Positions 1 through 6,779 of a stretch of DNA of 8,637 nt are shown here, one piece after another. Below the pieces are notes generated by a model. The model did no database searches and was not told the DNA's origin. It saw only the letters and a list, made by a program, of their open reading frames with translations. Positions within the stretch are counted from its first letter, which is position 1; the number at the start of each line of letters is the position of its first letter. The position numbers and the translations under genes are program-made. Source of the DNA: Bacteroidales bacterium UBA3663. Lineage in GTDB: Bacteria > Bacteroidota > Bacteroidia > Bacteroidales > UBA3663. The DNA lies in contig DFJU01000047.1 in the NCBI GenBank assembly GCA_002373755.1, positions 1-8,637 of the forward strand. Reading direction: 5' to 3'.

Positions 1-638
1 ATCCTGCAAAATGAGCTATAGGTCCCAAATTTAAGGGTCGTAATCATGGGCGCTTCAAACAGATAGTCAAAACCTGTCTGCTTTTCATGAAATCGGGTAA
101 ACTCTCCCCATTCTCCACAATCTTCGGAATATACGACGTATGTGTCATCTTCGTAGTAGTCATTCGACATTTTCTTGTCGGTTGCCAACCATTGACGAAC
201 GCCCTCATCCCAAAAGAAGTTTTTCGCTTTATTGTAGCAATATAAGGTATCGTCCACGACTTTGATTATAGCCCAACTATTATTCCATTCGTAATATTCT
301 ATTGGTACTGGCAGCTGATATACATCCTGACCGTCTTTTGAAACCGAGAGCAGAAAGTGACCTTCTCCTAAATTCAATTCATTGATATGTGCCGTATAAT
401 TATGATAATAGAATTGGCAGATGTACCTACCCCGATAGGATTCCACGTTCGCGAGCTTCATCATTTGGACTTTACTGATATACTGGTTGGCATCCAGCTC
501 GATGGTGTCGGTGATAATGGTATAGCCCGACTTGGCGTCATGCCGCACAACAGGTCGCGTAGTTGGGTTTGTGCACCCAAAGAAACAGCACGTCAAAACG
601 CAGATGGATAGCAGTGATTTCATGAATGTCTGTCTCAT
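1..638 (-). CDS. Putative lipoprotein of unknown function, 3' end outside window
   Basis: Reading the minus strand from ATG at 638, an open frame of 212 codons runs without a stop to the left edge, so the C-terminus is missing. Residues 1-22 form a lipoprotein signal peptide: a short charged start, a hydrophobic stretch (LLSICVLTCCFFG) and Cys22 in the lipobox FFGC. A second in-frame ATG at 623 (Met6) gives a shorter, equally plausible start. No acidic run follows the cysteine, so there is no obvious surface-export signal. The rest is rich in Tyr, Trp, Asp and Asn (for example EYYEWNNSW and NDYYEDDTYVVYSE), suggesting beta-rich extracytoplasmic structure. I do not recognise the family. The gene is visibly more AT-rich than the plus-strand genes, which may mean transfer or weak expression. 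It diverges from phoH across about 160 bases. Confidence 0.75.
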   Translation of the reverse strand, partial: MRQTFMKSLLSICVLTCCFFGCTNPTTRPVVRHDAKSGYTIITDTIELDANQYISKVQMMKLANVESYRGRYICQFYYHNYTAHINELNLGEGHFLLSVSKDGQDVYQLPVPIEYYEWNNSWAIIKVVDDTLYCYNKAKNFFWDEGVRQWLATDKKMSNDYYEDDTYVVYSEDCGEWGEFTRFHEKQTGFDYLFEAPMITTLKFGTYSSFCR

Positions 639-658
639 ATTTTTTTCTGTTTAGGCCA

Positions 659-666
659 CAAATTTA
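659..666 (-). promoter_or_regulatory. Candidate -7 promoter box of the lipoprotein gene
   Basis: On the minus strand this reads TAAATTTG, an exact match to the Bacteroidota -7 consensus TAnnTTTG, ending 20 bases before the ATG at 638. No good TTTG (-33) box lies at the expected 19-21 base spacing; only AATG is there. The leader would be about 10-15 bases. Confidence 0.5.
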
Positions 667-696
667 GCCCTTTTGTCAGGATTCTCATTTTTTTCC

Positions 697-717
697 ACGA
701 TTTCTGCATGGAATCGT
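697..717. repeat. Intergenic inverted repeat between divergent genes
   Basis: ACGATTTC (697-704) pairs with GGAATCGT (710-717) around a 5-base loop, with one G-T wobble. It lies in the divergent promoter region of the lipoprotein and phoH. No T-run follows on either strand, so it is not a terminator; a protein-binding site is possible but unproven. Confidence 0.3.
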
Positions 718-761
718 AAAAACTTGTTCCTGCTGCCGCCAAAACACAAAGTTTGAAAAAC

Positions 762-794
762 TTTACGTCATTCCTGCGAAAATCTGTAAATTTG
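762..794 (+). promoter_or_regulatory. Candidate phoH promoter
   Basis: TAAATTTG at 787-794 matches the Bacteroidota -7 consensus. A weak TTTA at 762-765, 21 bases upstream, could serve as the -33 box. The box ends only five bases before the phoH ATG at 800, so transcription would start at or next to the start codon, giving a leaderless or nearly leaderless mRNA. Confidence 0.5.
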
Positions 795-799
795 CGCCC

Positions 800-1759
800 A
801 TGATTGAGAAAGTTATCCTATTGGAGCAGGCCGATCCTGTGATTTTCTATGGCGTGAACAACAGCAACATCCTGCTGCTCAAGGCGCTCTACCCCAAACT
901 TCGTTTTGCTGCCCGTGGCCGCGCCATCAAAGTGTATGGCGACGAGGCCGACATCGACATGTTTTCCGCGTTTGCCGACAAGCTGATGCGCTATTGCGCC
1001 GACTACAACAAGCTGAACGAGGAGGTCATCCTCGACTTCTGGAACGGCGAAGGTCCCGTCGAACACAAGCAGGACTCGCTCATCATCTACGGCGTAAACG
1101 GAAAGCCCATCACGGCACGCACCGAAAACCAGAAGGCGCTGGTCGATGCCTTCCGCACGAACGACCTCTGTTTCGCACTCGGTCCTGCCGGCTCGGGTAA
1201 GACATACGTGGCTATCGCATTGGCCGTCAGAGCATTGAAGAACCGCGAAATCCGCAAGATCATCCTGTCGCGCCCAGCCGTTGAAGCCGGCGAAAAACTC
1301 GGATTCCTGCCCGGCGAGATGAAGGACAAGCTCGACCCCTATCTGCAACCGCTCTACGATGCGCTCGAAGACATGATTCCGGCCGCCAAACTGAAGGAAC
1401 TGATGGAGACCAACGTCATCCAGATTGCTCCGTTGGCCTACATGCGCGGCCGTACGCTGAGCGATGCCGTCATCATCCTCGACGAGGCGCAGAACACCAC
1501 CGGCCCGCAGATCAAGATGTTCCTGACGCGACTGGGCCTCGGTGCCCGCATGATCGTGACAGGCGACATGAGCCAGATTGACCTTCCGCAGAACGTGCAG
1601 TCGGGTCTGGTGCAGGCGCAACGCATCCTGCGCGACATCCCGGGCATCGCCACCATCGAGTTCGACAAGCGCGACATCGTGCGCCACCGGCTCGTCCAGA
1701 AGATTGTCGATGCCTACGACAAATACGAAACCAAAAAAAAAGACAAGAACAAAGCCTGA
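800..1759 (+). CDS. phoH: PhoH family P-loop ATPase (PhoL/YbeZ type)
   Basis: A cytoplasmic P-loop NTPase of the PhoH family. Relatives (YbeZ/PhoL) have been linked to RNA processing and ribosome maturation, often acting with the endonuclease YbeY; that role is family knowledge, not visible here. The 319 residues match the usual length. Visible motifs: Walker A GPAGSGKT (128-135), the family signature RPAVEAGEKLGFLPG (158-172), Walker B VIILDEAQN (224-232), the GDMSQID motif (255-261) and FDKRDIVRH (288-296). Residues 1-100 form the PhoH N-terminal region, and the C-terminus is a short Lys-rich tail. The ATG at 800 is chosen because the -7 box sits directly upstream and the length fits. No terminator is visible before the next gene 90 bases on, so readthrough into the peptidase gene is possible. 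ybeY is not in the window. Confidence 0.95.
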   Translation: MIEKVILLEQADPVIFYGVNNSNILLLKALYPKLRFAARGRAIKVYGDEADIDMFSAFADKLMRYCADYNKLNEEVILDFWNGEGPVEHKQDSLIIYGVNGKPITARTENQKALVDAFRTNDLCFALGPAGSGKTYVAIALAVRALKNREIRKIILSRPAVEAGEKLGFLPGEMKDKLDPYLQPLYDALEDMIPAAKLKELMETNVIQIAPLAYMRGRTLSDAVIILDEAQNTTGPQIKMFLTRLGLGARMIVTGDMSQIDLPQNVQSGLVQAQRILRDIPGIATIEFDKRDIVRHRLVQKIVDAYDKYETKKKDKNKA

Positions 1760-1849
1760 ACAACTCTGCCGCCGCCGAACATGTGCCGATTTTTCGCGTA
1801 GTCCGACGACGGCTGCATATTTTCCCCAAACAGCAAAAAACTTTGTACA

Positions 1850-4669
1850 ATGAAAAAGACATTTCTCCTTATCCTTACTCTCGCACTGGGCGCATCGGCC
1901 GCAATGGCACAGCAGATGCCGCAATCGCTCCCGATGGACCCAAACGTGCGCTACGGCCACTTGGACAACGGCCTGACCTACTACATCGCACACAACGAAC
2001 TGCCCGAACACCACGTCGATTTCTACATCTCGCAGCGTGTCGGCTCGGTGCTCGAAGAGGAAAGCCAGCGCGGTCTTGCCCACTTTCTGGAACACATGGC
2101 CTTCAACGGCACGAAGAACTTCCCCGGCAAGTCGATGCTCGACTACCTGCAACGCCACGGCGTGAAGTTCGGCACCAACGTGAATGCCTACACATCGTTC
2201 GACCAGACCGTCTATAACATCTGCGACGTGCCGACCGACCCCACAGCACACCCGAACATCGTCGATTCGTGCCTGCTCATGTTGCACGACTGGTCGGGCT
2301 ACATCAGCCTGCTCGGCGACGAAATTGACAAGGAACGCGGCGTGATACACGAAGAGTGGCGCTCGCGCAACAGCGCAGGTCTTCGCATGATGCAGAACGT
2401 CGTAATGCCGGCACTGATGAGCGGCACGCCCTATCCCGACCGCCTGCCCATCGGCCTGATGAGCGTGGTTGACAGCTGTTCGTACGACGAGCTGCGCGCC
2501 TACTACCGCAAGTGGTACCGTCCCGACCTTCAGGCCATCATCGTGGTGGGCGACGTGAATGTCGACAGCGTCGAACAGAAAGTACGCACCCTCTGGCAGG
2601 ACATCCAGACTCCGCCCGATGCCGCCACTCGCACCTATGCCACCGTGCCCGACAACGACGAGCCACTGGTCTGCGTGGCCACCGATGCCGAATTCCCATA
2701 CAATGCCATCGACGTCATGTTCAAGCGCACAGCCCTGCCGCGCGAGGTCAAGCTGTCGGCCATCGGCTACGACAATGCGCTGATGCAGAACGTGCTCGCA
2801 TCGATCATAAACACCCGATTGGCCGAAATTGCACAGAAACCCGAAGCCCCGTTCATTGGCGCACAGGTCGATTTCGGCGACTACCTTTACGCACCCACAC
2901 GCGCCAGCTTCAACATCTCAATCACCTGCAAGCCAGGCCGATGGGCTGAAAGTCTGCGCGACGTGATGGCCACCGTGCGCAGCGTGCAGCAGTTCGGCGT
3001 GACATCGGCCGAGGTGGAACGCACGAAAGCCGAAATCCGTTCGGGCTACGAGAATGCCTACAACGAACGCAACAAGCGCAAGAACCGCTCCATCGTGGGC
3101 GAAATCAACCGCCACTATCTGTCCGACGAGCCGATGCCTGGCATCGAGGTCGAATGGCTGCAACTGTGGCCGACGCTTGAGCAAGGCATCACGCCCGATG
3201 CCCTGCGTCCACTCTGCCAAAGCCTCGTCAGCGACACCAACATGGCACTTTCGTTCATGGGTCAGGAGAAGGAGGGCAACGTCGTACCGACCGAACAGCA
3301 GCTGCTTGCGGCCTACAATGCAGCCGTCTCACAACCGGCCGTCGCCTATGCCGAAGAGGAGGTCAAAACGCAGCTCGTCGGCCGATGCCCCAAGCCCGGC
3401 AAGGTGAAGAAGAGCGAATCCGGCCCCTACGGCAGCACAATCTGGACGTTGTCCAACGGCATCCGCGTGGTCTGGAAAGCGACCGACTTCAAGCAGGATC
3501 AGGTGTCGATGCAGGCCTACTCGCATGGCGGCAGCCGACGTCATCCGGCCGAAAGCCGCGTAGCGCGCAACTATGCGTCGGCACTCTACTCGCTGGGCGG
3601 TGTGGCCGACTTCACTCCCATCGCATTGGGCAAGGCACTGTCGGGCAAGAACGCATCGGCCGCAACCTACATTGCAAGCACCGCCGAAGGTCTGTCGGGC
3701 TCGTGCGCACCGAAAGACATCCGCACCATGTTCGAGCTGACCTACCTCCGCTTCACCCAGCCGCGCCAGGACACCGCACTGTTCCGCACATGGCTGTCGC
3801 GCAACGTGCAGCAGTTGAAAAATTCCGAGGGCACGCCGGACCGCATCATCAGCGACTCGCTCTACACGACGCTCTATCGCGGTCAGGCCGACTATCTGCC
3901 ACTCACAGCCGATGAACTTGCCACCATCGACTACGACCGCACGTTCCAGCTCGCCAAGTCGCGCTTTGCCAATGCCGCCGACTTCACGTTCTTCCTGATC
4001 GGCAACATCGACGCCGACTCGCTGCGTGCCATGTGCTGCCAGTATCTGGCCACGCTGCCGGCCGACAAGTCGCGCGAGGCCCGCATCGACGCCGACCTGC
4101 CGACCCGCGGTTCGCGCGAAAACAGTTTCACAGTGCCGATGACGCAGCCGAAGACGACCGTCACGGGCTACTACCTCCTGAACGACCAGCCAGCCACCCT
4201 GCGCGAACAGCTCACGGTGACGATTTTGGGACAGGTGCTCCGAATGGTCTTCACCGAGACCATCCGCGAGGAGGAAGGCGGCACCTACAGCCCACGGGCC
4301 AGCGCCTCGTGCAGCCGTCTGGAACGCCACTACGAGCTGAACTATTCGTTCGACACGGGCGCCGACAAGCTGGAGCACGTCAACAGCGTCGCACTGCGCG
4401 AAATGCAGAAGGTCGCACAGCCGGGCGGCGTCAGCCCCGACTTCTTCCAGAAGGTTCACGACTATCTGGCCAAGCAATATGCCGCCAACCAGAAGGAAAA
4501 CAGCTACTGGATGTCGCAGATCCGCAGCCAATACCTCTACTCGATGGGCAACCAGGAACAATATATGGAGACGCTCGACAGCATCACTCCGGCCGATGTC
4601 GAGGCGATGATGGCCCGCTTCTTGGGCGGCGACCACGTGGTGATGGTGGCAAACGGCGTTGAAAAATAA
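1850..4669 (+). CDS. Secreted two-lobed M16 (insulinase/pitrilysin) zinc peptidase, PqqL-like
   Basis: A 939-residue zinc metallopeptidase, predicted periplasmic. Residues 1-20 are a signal peptide (MKKTFLLILTLALGASAAMA, then QQ). The inverted zinc motif HFLEH gives His78, Glu81 and His82; the downstream ligand is probably Glu169 in ERGVIHEEW. The usual M16 tandem follows: N-terminal catalytic domain (about 35-180), an inactive M16_C domain (about 210-390, with YRKWYRPDLQAIIVVGDV), a second M16 pair starting near WTLSNGIRVVW (about 530) that lacks the HxxEH motif, and a final domain carrying GGTYSPR (about 809-815), the conserved substrate-gripping region. Length fits the PqqL-like group of Bacteroidota. 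It would degrade peptides inside a closed chamber; the actual substrate is unknown. A weak -7-like AAACTTTG lies at 1838-1845, just before the ATG. The next gene begins 4 bases after the stop, so the two are almost certainly one transcript. Confidence 0.95.
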   Translation: MKKTFLLILTLALGASAAMAQQMPQSLPMDPNVRYGHLDNGLTYYIAHNELPEHHVDFYISQRVGSVLEEESQRGLAHFLEHMAFNGTKNFPGKSMLDYLQRHGVKFGTNVNAYTSFDQTVYNICDVPTDPTAHPNIVDSCLLMLHDWSGYISLLGDEIDKERGVIHEEWRSRNSAGLRMMQNVVMPALMSGTPYPDRLPIGLMSVVDSCSYDELRAYYRKWYRPDLQAIIVVGDVNVDSVEQKVRTLWQDIQTPPDAATRTYATVPDNDEPLVCVATDAEFPYNAIDVMFKRTALPREVKLSAIGYDNALMQNVLASIINTRLAEIAQKPEAPFIGAQVDFGDYLYAPTRASFNISITCKPGRWAESLRDVMATVRSVQQFGVTSAEVERTKAEIRSGYENAYNERNKRKNRSIVGEINRHYLSDEPMPGIEVEWLQLWPTLEQGITPDALRPLCQSLVSDTNMALSFMGQEKEGNVVPTEQQLLAAYNAAVSQPAVAYAEEEVKTQLVGRCPKPGKVKKSESGPYGSTIWTLSNGIRVVWKATDFKQDQVSMQAYSHGGSRRHPAESRVARNYASALYSLGGVADFTPIALGKALSGKNASAATYIASTAEGLSGSCAPKDIRTMFELTYLRFTQPRQDTALFRTWLSRNVQQLKNSEGTPDRIISDSLYTTLYRGQADYLPLTADELATIDYDRTFQLAKSRFANAADFTFFLIGNIDADSLRAMCCQYLATLPADKSREARIDADLPTRGSRENSFTVPMTQPKTTVTGYYLLNDQPATLREQLTVTILGQVLRMVFTETIREEEGGTYSPRASASCSRLERHYELNYSFDTGADKLEHVNSVALREMQKVAQPGGVSPDFFQKVHDYLAKQYAANQKENSYWMSQIRSQYLYSMGNQEQYMETLDSITPADVEAMMARFLGGDHVVMVANGVEK

Positions 4670-4673
4670 AACT

Positions 4674-5267
4674 ATGAGAAAAATGAGAGTCTTGCTTTTG
4701 TCTATGCTGGTGTTGGCCACATCGACATTATCTGCACAAAAGGCGGAAGACTATCTGGGCGTCAACAGTCTGAAGTTCAACGGCGAAAAATACCAGTTGG
4801 GCTGGAGTGCACGCAATTCGAGGATGTATATGCAGGAATTTTTTCCCGCAAACCAGAATCCGGAAACCTATACAGACATGTTCACCATATCCGTGGATGT
4901 CGCACCGCAACTGACACCGCAACTGGCCGTACAGGCCAAAGAGGCAGAATTGTCGCAACGAAAAGAAAAAAAGAAAGATGTCTGGAATTGGGCAACATGC
5001 AGCAGTCCCGACGGGACGGAATGGATTATCGACTTCATCTGCTGTTCCGGCTCGCAGGATTCGCTTGAAATCGTCGAGTTCGATGTCCACCGCTACCGGA
5101 TGATTGACGTAGATGGCCATCCCGCCCTGCAACTGCTATTCTACAGCCACCGGGCTTATGGCGACGACATCATGCCGTTCATGAAAGAGGAGCTGGCCGA
5201 CCTTCGCAAAAAAACCCTCAACGCCCTTATTGAATTTAAGGTGGATTGCAAAGCCCTCCAAAAATAA
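4674..5267 (+). CDS. Small secreted protein of unknown function, coupled to the M16 peptidase
   Basis: A 197-residue protein from ATG 4674. A TTG at 4659 would add five residues but overlaps the peptidase frame and is less likely; ATG 4683 is a further alternative. Residues 1-21 form a signal peptide (RKMRVLLLSMLVLATSTLSA, then QKAEDYLG), with no lipobox, so it should be periplasmic or released. The mature part has a middle helix rich in Lys/Glu (AKEAELSQRKEKKKD) and a C-terminal half with VHRYRM and YSHRAYGDDIMPF. From memory this resembles a widespread Bacteroidota family of about 200-residue secreted proteins with no assigned function (recollection, not a search). It starts 4 bases after the peptidase stop and is followed by a terminator, so a role linked to the peptidase (substrate, partner or chaperone) is plausible but inferred. 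Confidence 0.85.
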   Translation: MRKMRVLLLSMLVLATSTLSAQKAEDYLGVNSLKFNGEKYQLGWSARNSRMYMQEFFPANQNPETYTDMFTISVDVAPQLTPQLAVQAKEAELSQRKEKKKDVWNWATCSSPDGTEWIIDFICCSGSQDSLEIVEFDVHRYRMIDVDGHPALQLLFYSHRAYGDDIMPFMKEELADLRKKTLNALIEFKVDCKALQK

Positions 5268-5268
5268 A

Positions 5269-5330
5269 TCCGTCGGCCAACAAAAACCGCGTAGCAACAC
5301 GCAAAAACAGGTTGGAAGTTCGCAAACGGA
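5269..5330. repeat. Nested inverted repeat after the M16 operon
   Basis: Three nested complementary pairs lie just past the stop codon: TCCGT (5269-5273) with ACGGA (5326-5330), CCAAC (5277-5281) with GTTGG (5311-5315), and GCGT (5289-5292) with ACGC (5299-5302). Together they could fold the 3' end of the operon mRNA upstream of the terminator. The 12-mer AAAACCGCGTAG at 5283-5294 inside it recurs twice in the candidate origin. Confidence 0.35.
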
Positions 5331-5334
5331 CATG

Positions 5335-5369
5335 AAAAAAGGGAAGAACGTCACGCTCTGCCCTTTTTT
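5335..5369. terminator. Bidirectional intrinsic terminator
   Basis: AAAAAAGGG (5335-5343) pairs with CCCTTTTTT (5361-5369). The stem continues inward, after an A-G mismatch, with AGA (5345-5347) and TCT (5357-5359), around a 9-base loop. The A6 and T6 tracts make it work on either strand: it would end the M16 operon on the plus strand and the candidate small RNA on the minus strand. Confidence 0.75.
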
Positions 5370-5488
5370 CTTGCTTGCTAAGTCGCAAGTGACTTTGTGT
5401 TTTTCAATCTGCTCTTGTGGAGCGATATTAGATTTTAAGGTTTTCAGGTTGTGTTATTTAAGGTATGTGTTATGGTTATGTCTTTAAG
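5335..5488 (-). ncRNA. Candidate small RNA, about 150 nt
   Basis: A strong minus-strand promoter (5495-5526) predicts an RNA starting near 5488, and the bidirectional terminator ends it near 5335. No ATG exists on the minus strand between these points and no useful alternative-start frame is seen, so it is probably non-coding. The 5' half is A/C-rich and carries ACCTTAAA three times (5490-5483, 5464-5457, 5441-5434; the first may straddle the start). The 3' half has small hairpins (GCTC-CACAA-GAGC; AAGTC-ACTTGC-GACTT) and then the terminator stem. I recognise no known RNA family. Alternatives are the abandoned leader of a lost gene, or a promoter relic. The start is estimated from box spacing and could shift by a few bases. 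Confidence 0.45.
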
Positions 5489-5494
5489 GTGCTG

Positions 5495-5526
5495 CAAAGA
5501 TATGGGCTTTTGGAGGGGACGCCAAA
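5495..5526 (-). promoter_or_regulatory. Minus-strand promoter of the candidate small RNA
   Basis: On the minus strand, TTTG (5526-5523), 20 bases, then TATCTTTG (5502-5495) followed by CAGC. Both boxes and the spacing fit the Bacteroidota sigma-ABfr consensus (TTTG, 19-21 bases, TAnnTTTG). It points away from metF and toward the terminator at 5369-5335; no protein gene lies in between. Confidence 0.65.
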
Positions 5527-5641
5527 TTTTTCGGTATGTTCTACAACACGAAAAACGATTGCACAACCCATTTTCTTTAACTTTTATTTTGGATTCAGGC
5601 CGTTTCCACCCCCATTATCGACCATTTTGTGTGAAAAAATG

Positions 5642-5649
5642 TATCTTTG
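5642..5649 (+). promoter_or_regulatory. Candidate -7 box of the metF promoter
   Basis: TATCTTTG, followed by CG, matches TAnnTTTG exactly. A -33 TTTG is not found at the normal spacing (the nearest, 5626-5629, is only 12 bases away). The leader would be about 27 bases, too short for a riboswitch. Confidence 0.55.
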
Positions 5650-5683
5650 CGCCAGTCAGAAAGTAAAAAACTGTAAAACAAAA

Positions 5684-6646
5684 ATGAGTTCAGTCGCCCA
5701 GTTCCTGCAGAGTCAGCACGACACTGCCTTCAGTTTCGAGATCCTGCCCCCAGTGAAGGGCAAGAGCATCGAACAGATCTACCGTACCATCGACCAGTTG
5801 AAGCAATTCAATCCGGCATACATCAACATCACGACGCACCGCAGCGACACCATCTACCGCGAGACGCAGCCGGGCACCTTCGTGCGCCTGCAGGAGTGCC
5901 ATCGGCCGGGCACAGTGGCCATCGCCGCCGCCATCAAAGAGAAGTACGGCATCCCCGTCGTACCTCACCTCATCTGTAGCGGCTACACGCAGCAGGAAAC
6001 CGAATATGAGCTGATCGACCTGTCGTTCATCGGCATCACCGACCTCATCCTGTTGCGCGGCGACAAGGGCAAGGACGATGCCCGCTTCATGCCCAAGCCG
6101 GGCGGCCTGTCGCACGCAAGCGAACTGTGCCAGCAGGTGCAGGACTTCAACCGTGGCCGCCTCATCGACGGCAGCAGCCATGAAATGCTGAGCGATGGCC
6201 GACAATTCTCGTTCGGCGTGGCCGGCTATCCGGAAAAACACGAAGAGGCGATGAACCCCGACCTCGACCTTGAGGCTCTGAAGCACAAGGTGGAACAGGG
6301 TGCGGGCTATGTGGTCACGCAGATGTTTTTCGACAACAGCAAATATTTCGCCTTCGTCGAGCGGTGCCGTCAGGCCGGAATCACGGTGCCGATCGTGCCG
6401 GGCATCAAGCCGCTGGGCAGCCTGAACCATCGCACAATGCTGCCGCGCACGTTCCACATCGACTTCCCCGAACCGCTTGCCCGCGAACTGGAGCACTGCA
6501 CGAGCAACGAGCAGGTCAAGGCCGTCGGCATCGAATGGGGCATCGCACAATGCCGCGAACTGCGCAAGGCCAACGTGCCGAGCATCCACTTCTATTCGAT
6601 GAATGCCGCAGCCGCCGTCGAAGCCATCGCCCGCGAGGTGTACTGA
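5684..6646 (+). CDS. metF: Methylenetetrahydrofolate reductase
   Basis: A cytoplasmic FAD enzyme that reduces 5,10-methylene-tetrahydrofolate to 5-methyl-tetrahydrofolate, the methyl donor for methionine synthesis. The ATG at 5684 gives 320 residues, the normal size. The frame stays open upstream to 5465, but that extension is Cys/Phe-rich, crosses the promoter and does not resemble the family, so it is rejected. Visible motifs: SFEILPP with catalytic Glu19 (E. coli FEFFPP region), PHLICSGYT (94-102), LLRGDKG with Asp127 (flavin and folate region), FSFGVAGYPEKHEEA, then GAGYVVTQMFFDNSKYF and VPIVPGIKPL, and finally IHFYSMN near the C-terminus. All expected landmarks are present, so it should be active. 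It has its own -7 box about 35 bases upstream and a separate promoter follows it, so it is probably monocistronic. Confidence 0.96.
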   Translation: MSSVAQFLQSQHDTAFSFEILPPVKGKSIEQIYRTIDQLKQFNPAYINITTHRSDTIYRETQPGTFVRLQECHRPGTVAIAAAIKEKYGIPVVPHLICSGYTQQETEYELIDLSFIGITDLILLRGDKGKDDARFMPKPGGLSHASELCQQVQDFNRGRLIDGSSHEMLSDGRQFSFGVAGYPEKHEEAMNPDLDLEALKHKVEQGAGYVVTQMFFDNSKYFAFVERCRQAGITVPIVPGIKPLGSLNHRTMLPRTFHIDFPEPLARELEHCTSNEQVKAVGIEWGIAQCRELRKANVPSIHFYSMNAAAAVEAIAREVY

Positions 6647-6654
6647 TACAGAAA

Positions 6655-6690
6655 TCGCGCAGCGCGACGCCGAAGGGCAACAAAGTTGCC
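6655..6690. repeat. Two short hairpins after metF
   Basis: TCGCGC-A-GCGCGA (6655-6667) and GGCAAC-AAA-GTTGCC (6676-6690) are perfect inverted repeats just past the metF stop. The second forms a 6-bp stem with a 3-base loop but lacks a T-run, so it may stabilise or partly terminate the metF mRNA rather than act as a classic terminator. Confidence 0.4.
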
Positions 6691-6706
6691 GAAATCGAAA
6701 CGAAAA

Positions 6707-6739
6707 TTTGCAATTCTGCAGAAAGTTTCGTTACCTTTG
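6707..6739 (+). promoter_or_regulatory. Promoter of the DUF4062-TPR gene
   Basis: TTTG (6707-6710), 21 bases, TACCTTTG (6732-6739): both Bacteroidota boxes match. Transcription should start near 6746, leaving a leader of about 33 bases before ATG 6780. The gene is therefore probably expressed on its own. Confidence 0.7.
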
Positions 6740-6779
6740 TCCGACACATCGACCATAACCCACTAAATCAATTATACTT

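Noticed and set aside
387..611. 74-codon plus-strand frame in the left region
   Set aside because: It is opposite the lipoprotein frame, which has a signal peptide and lipobox and stays open to the window edge.
1760..1849. Terminator or strong promoter between phoH and the M16 gene
   Set aside because: No stem with a T-run is visible, and the only promoter-like box (AAACTTTG, 1838-1845) lacks a -33 partner; left unannotated.
818..2350. 510-codon open frame on the minus strand opposite phoH and the M16 gene
   Set aside because: Its translation is a His/Val/Ala/Arg-rich antisense shadow with no domain, and the plus strand carries two unmistakable protein families.
3329..4720. 463-codon open frame on the minus strand opposite the M16 gene
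   Set aside because: An antisense shadow caused by strong GC codon bias; no recognisable motif or promoter.
5465..5683. N-terminal extension of metF to an upstream ATG
   Set aside because: The extension crosses the metF -7 box and the small-RNA promoter and does not resemble MTHFR; the ATG at 5684 gives the family length.
5657..5683. Riboswitch in the metF leader
   Set aside because: The predicted leader is only about 27 bases, too short for a SAM or B12 riboswitch.
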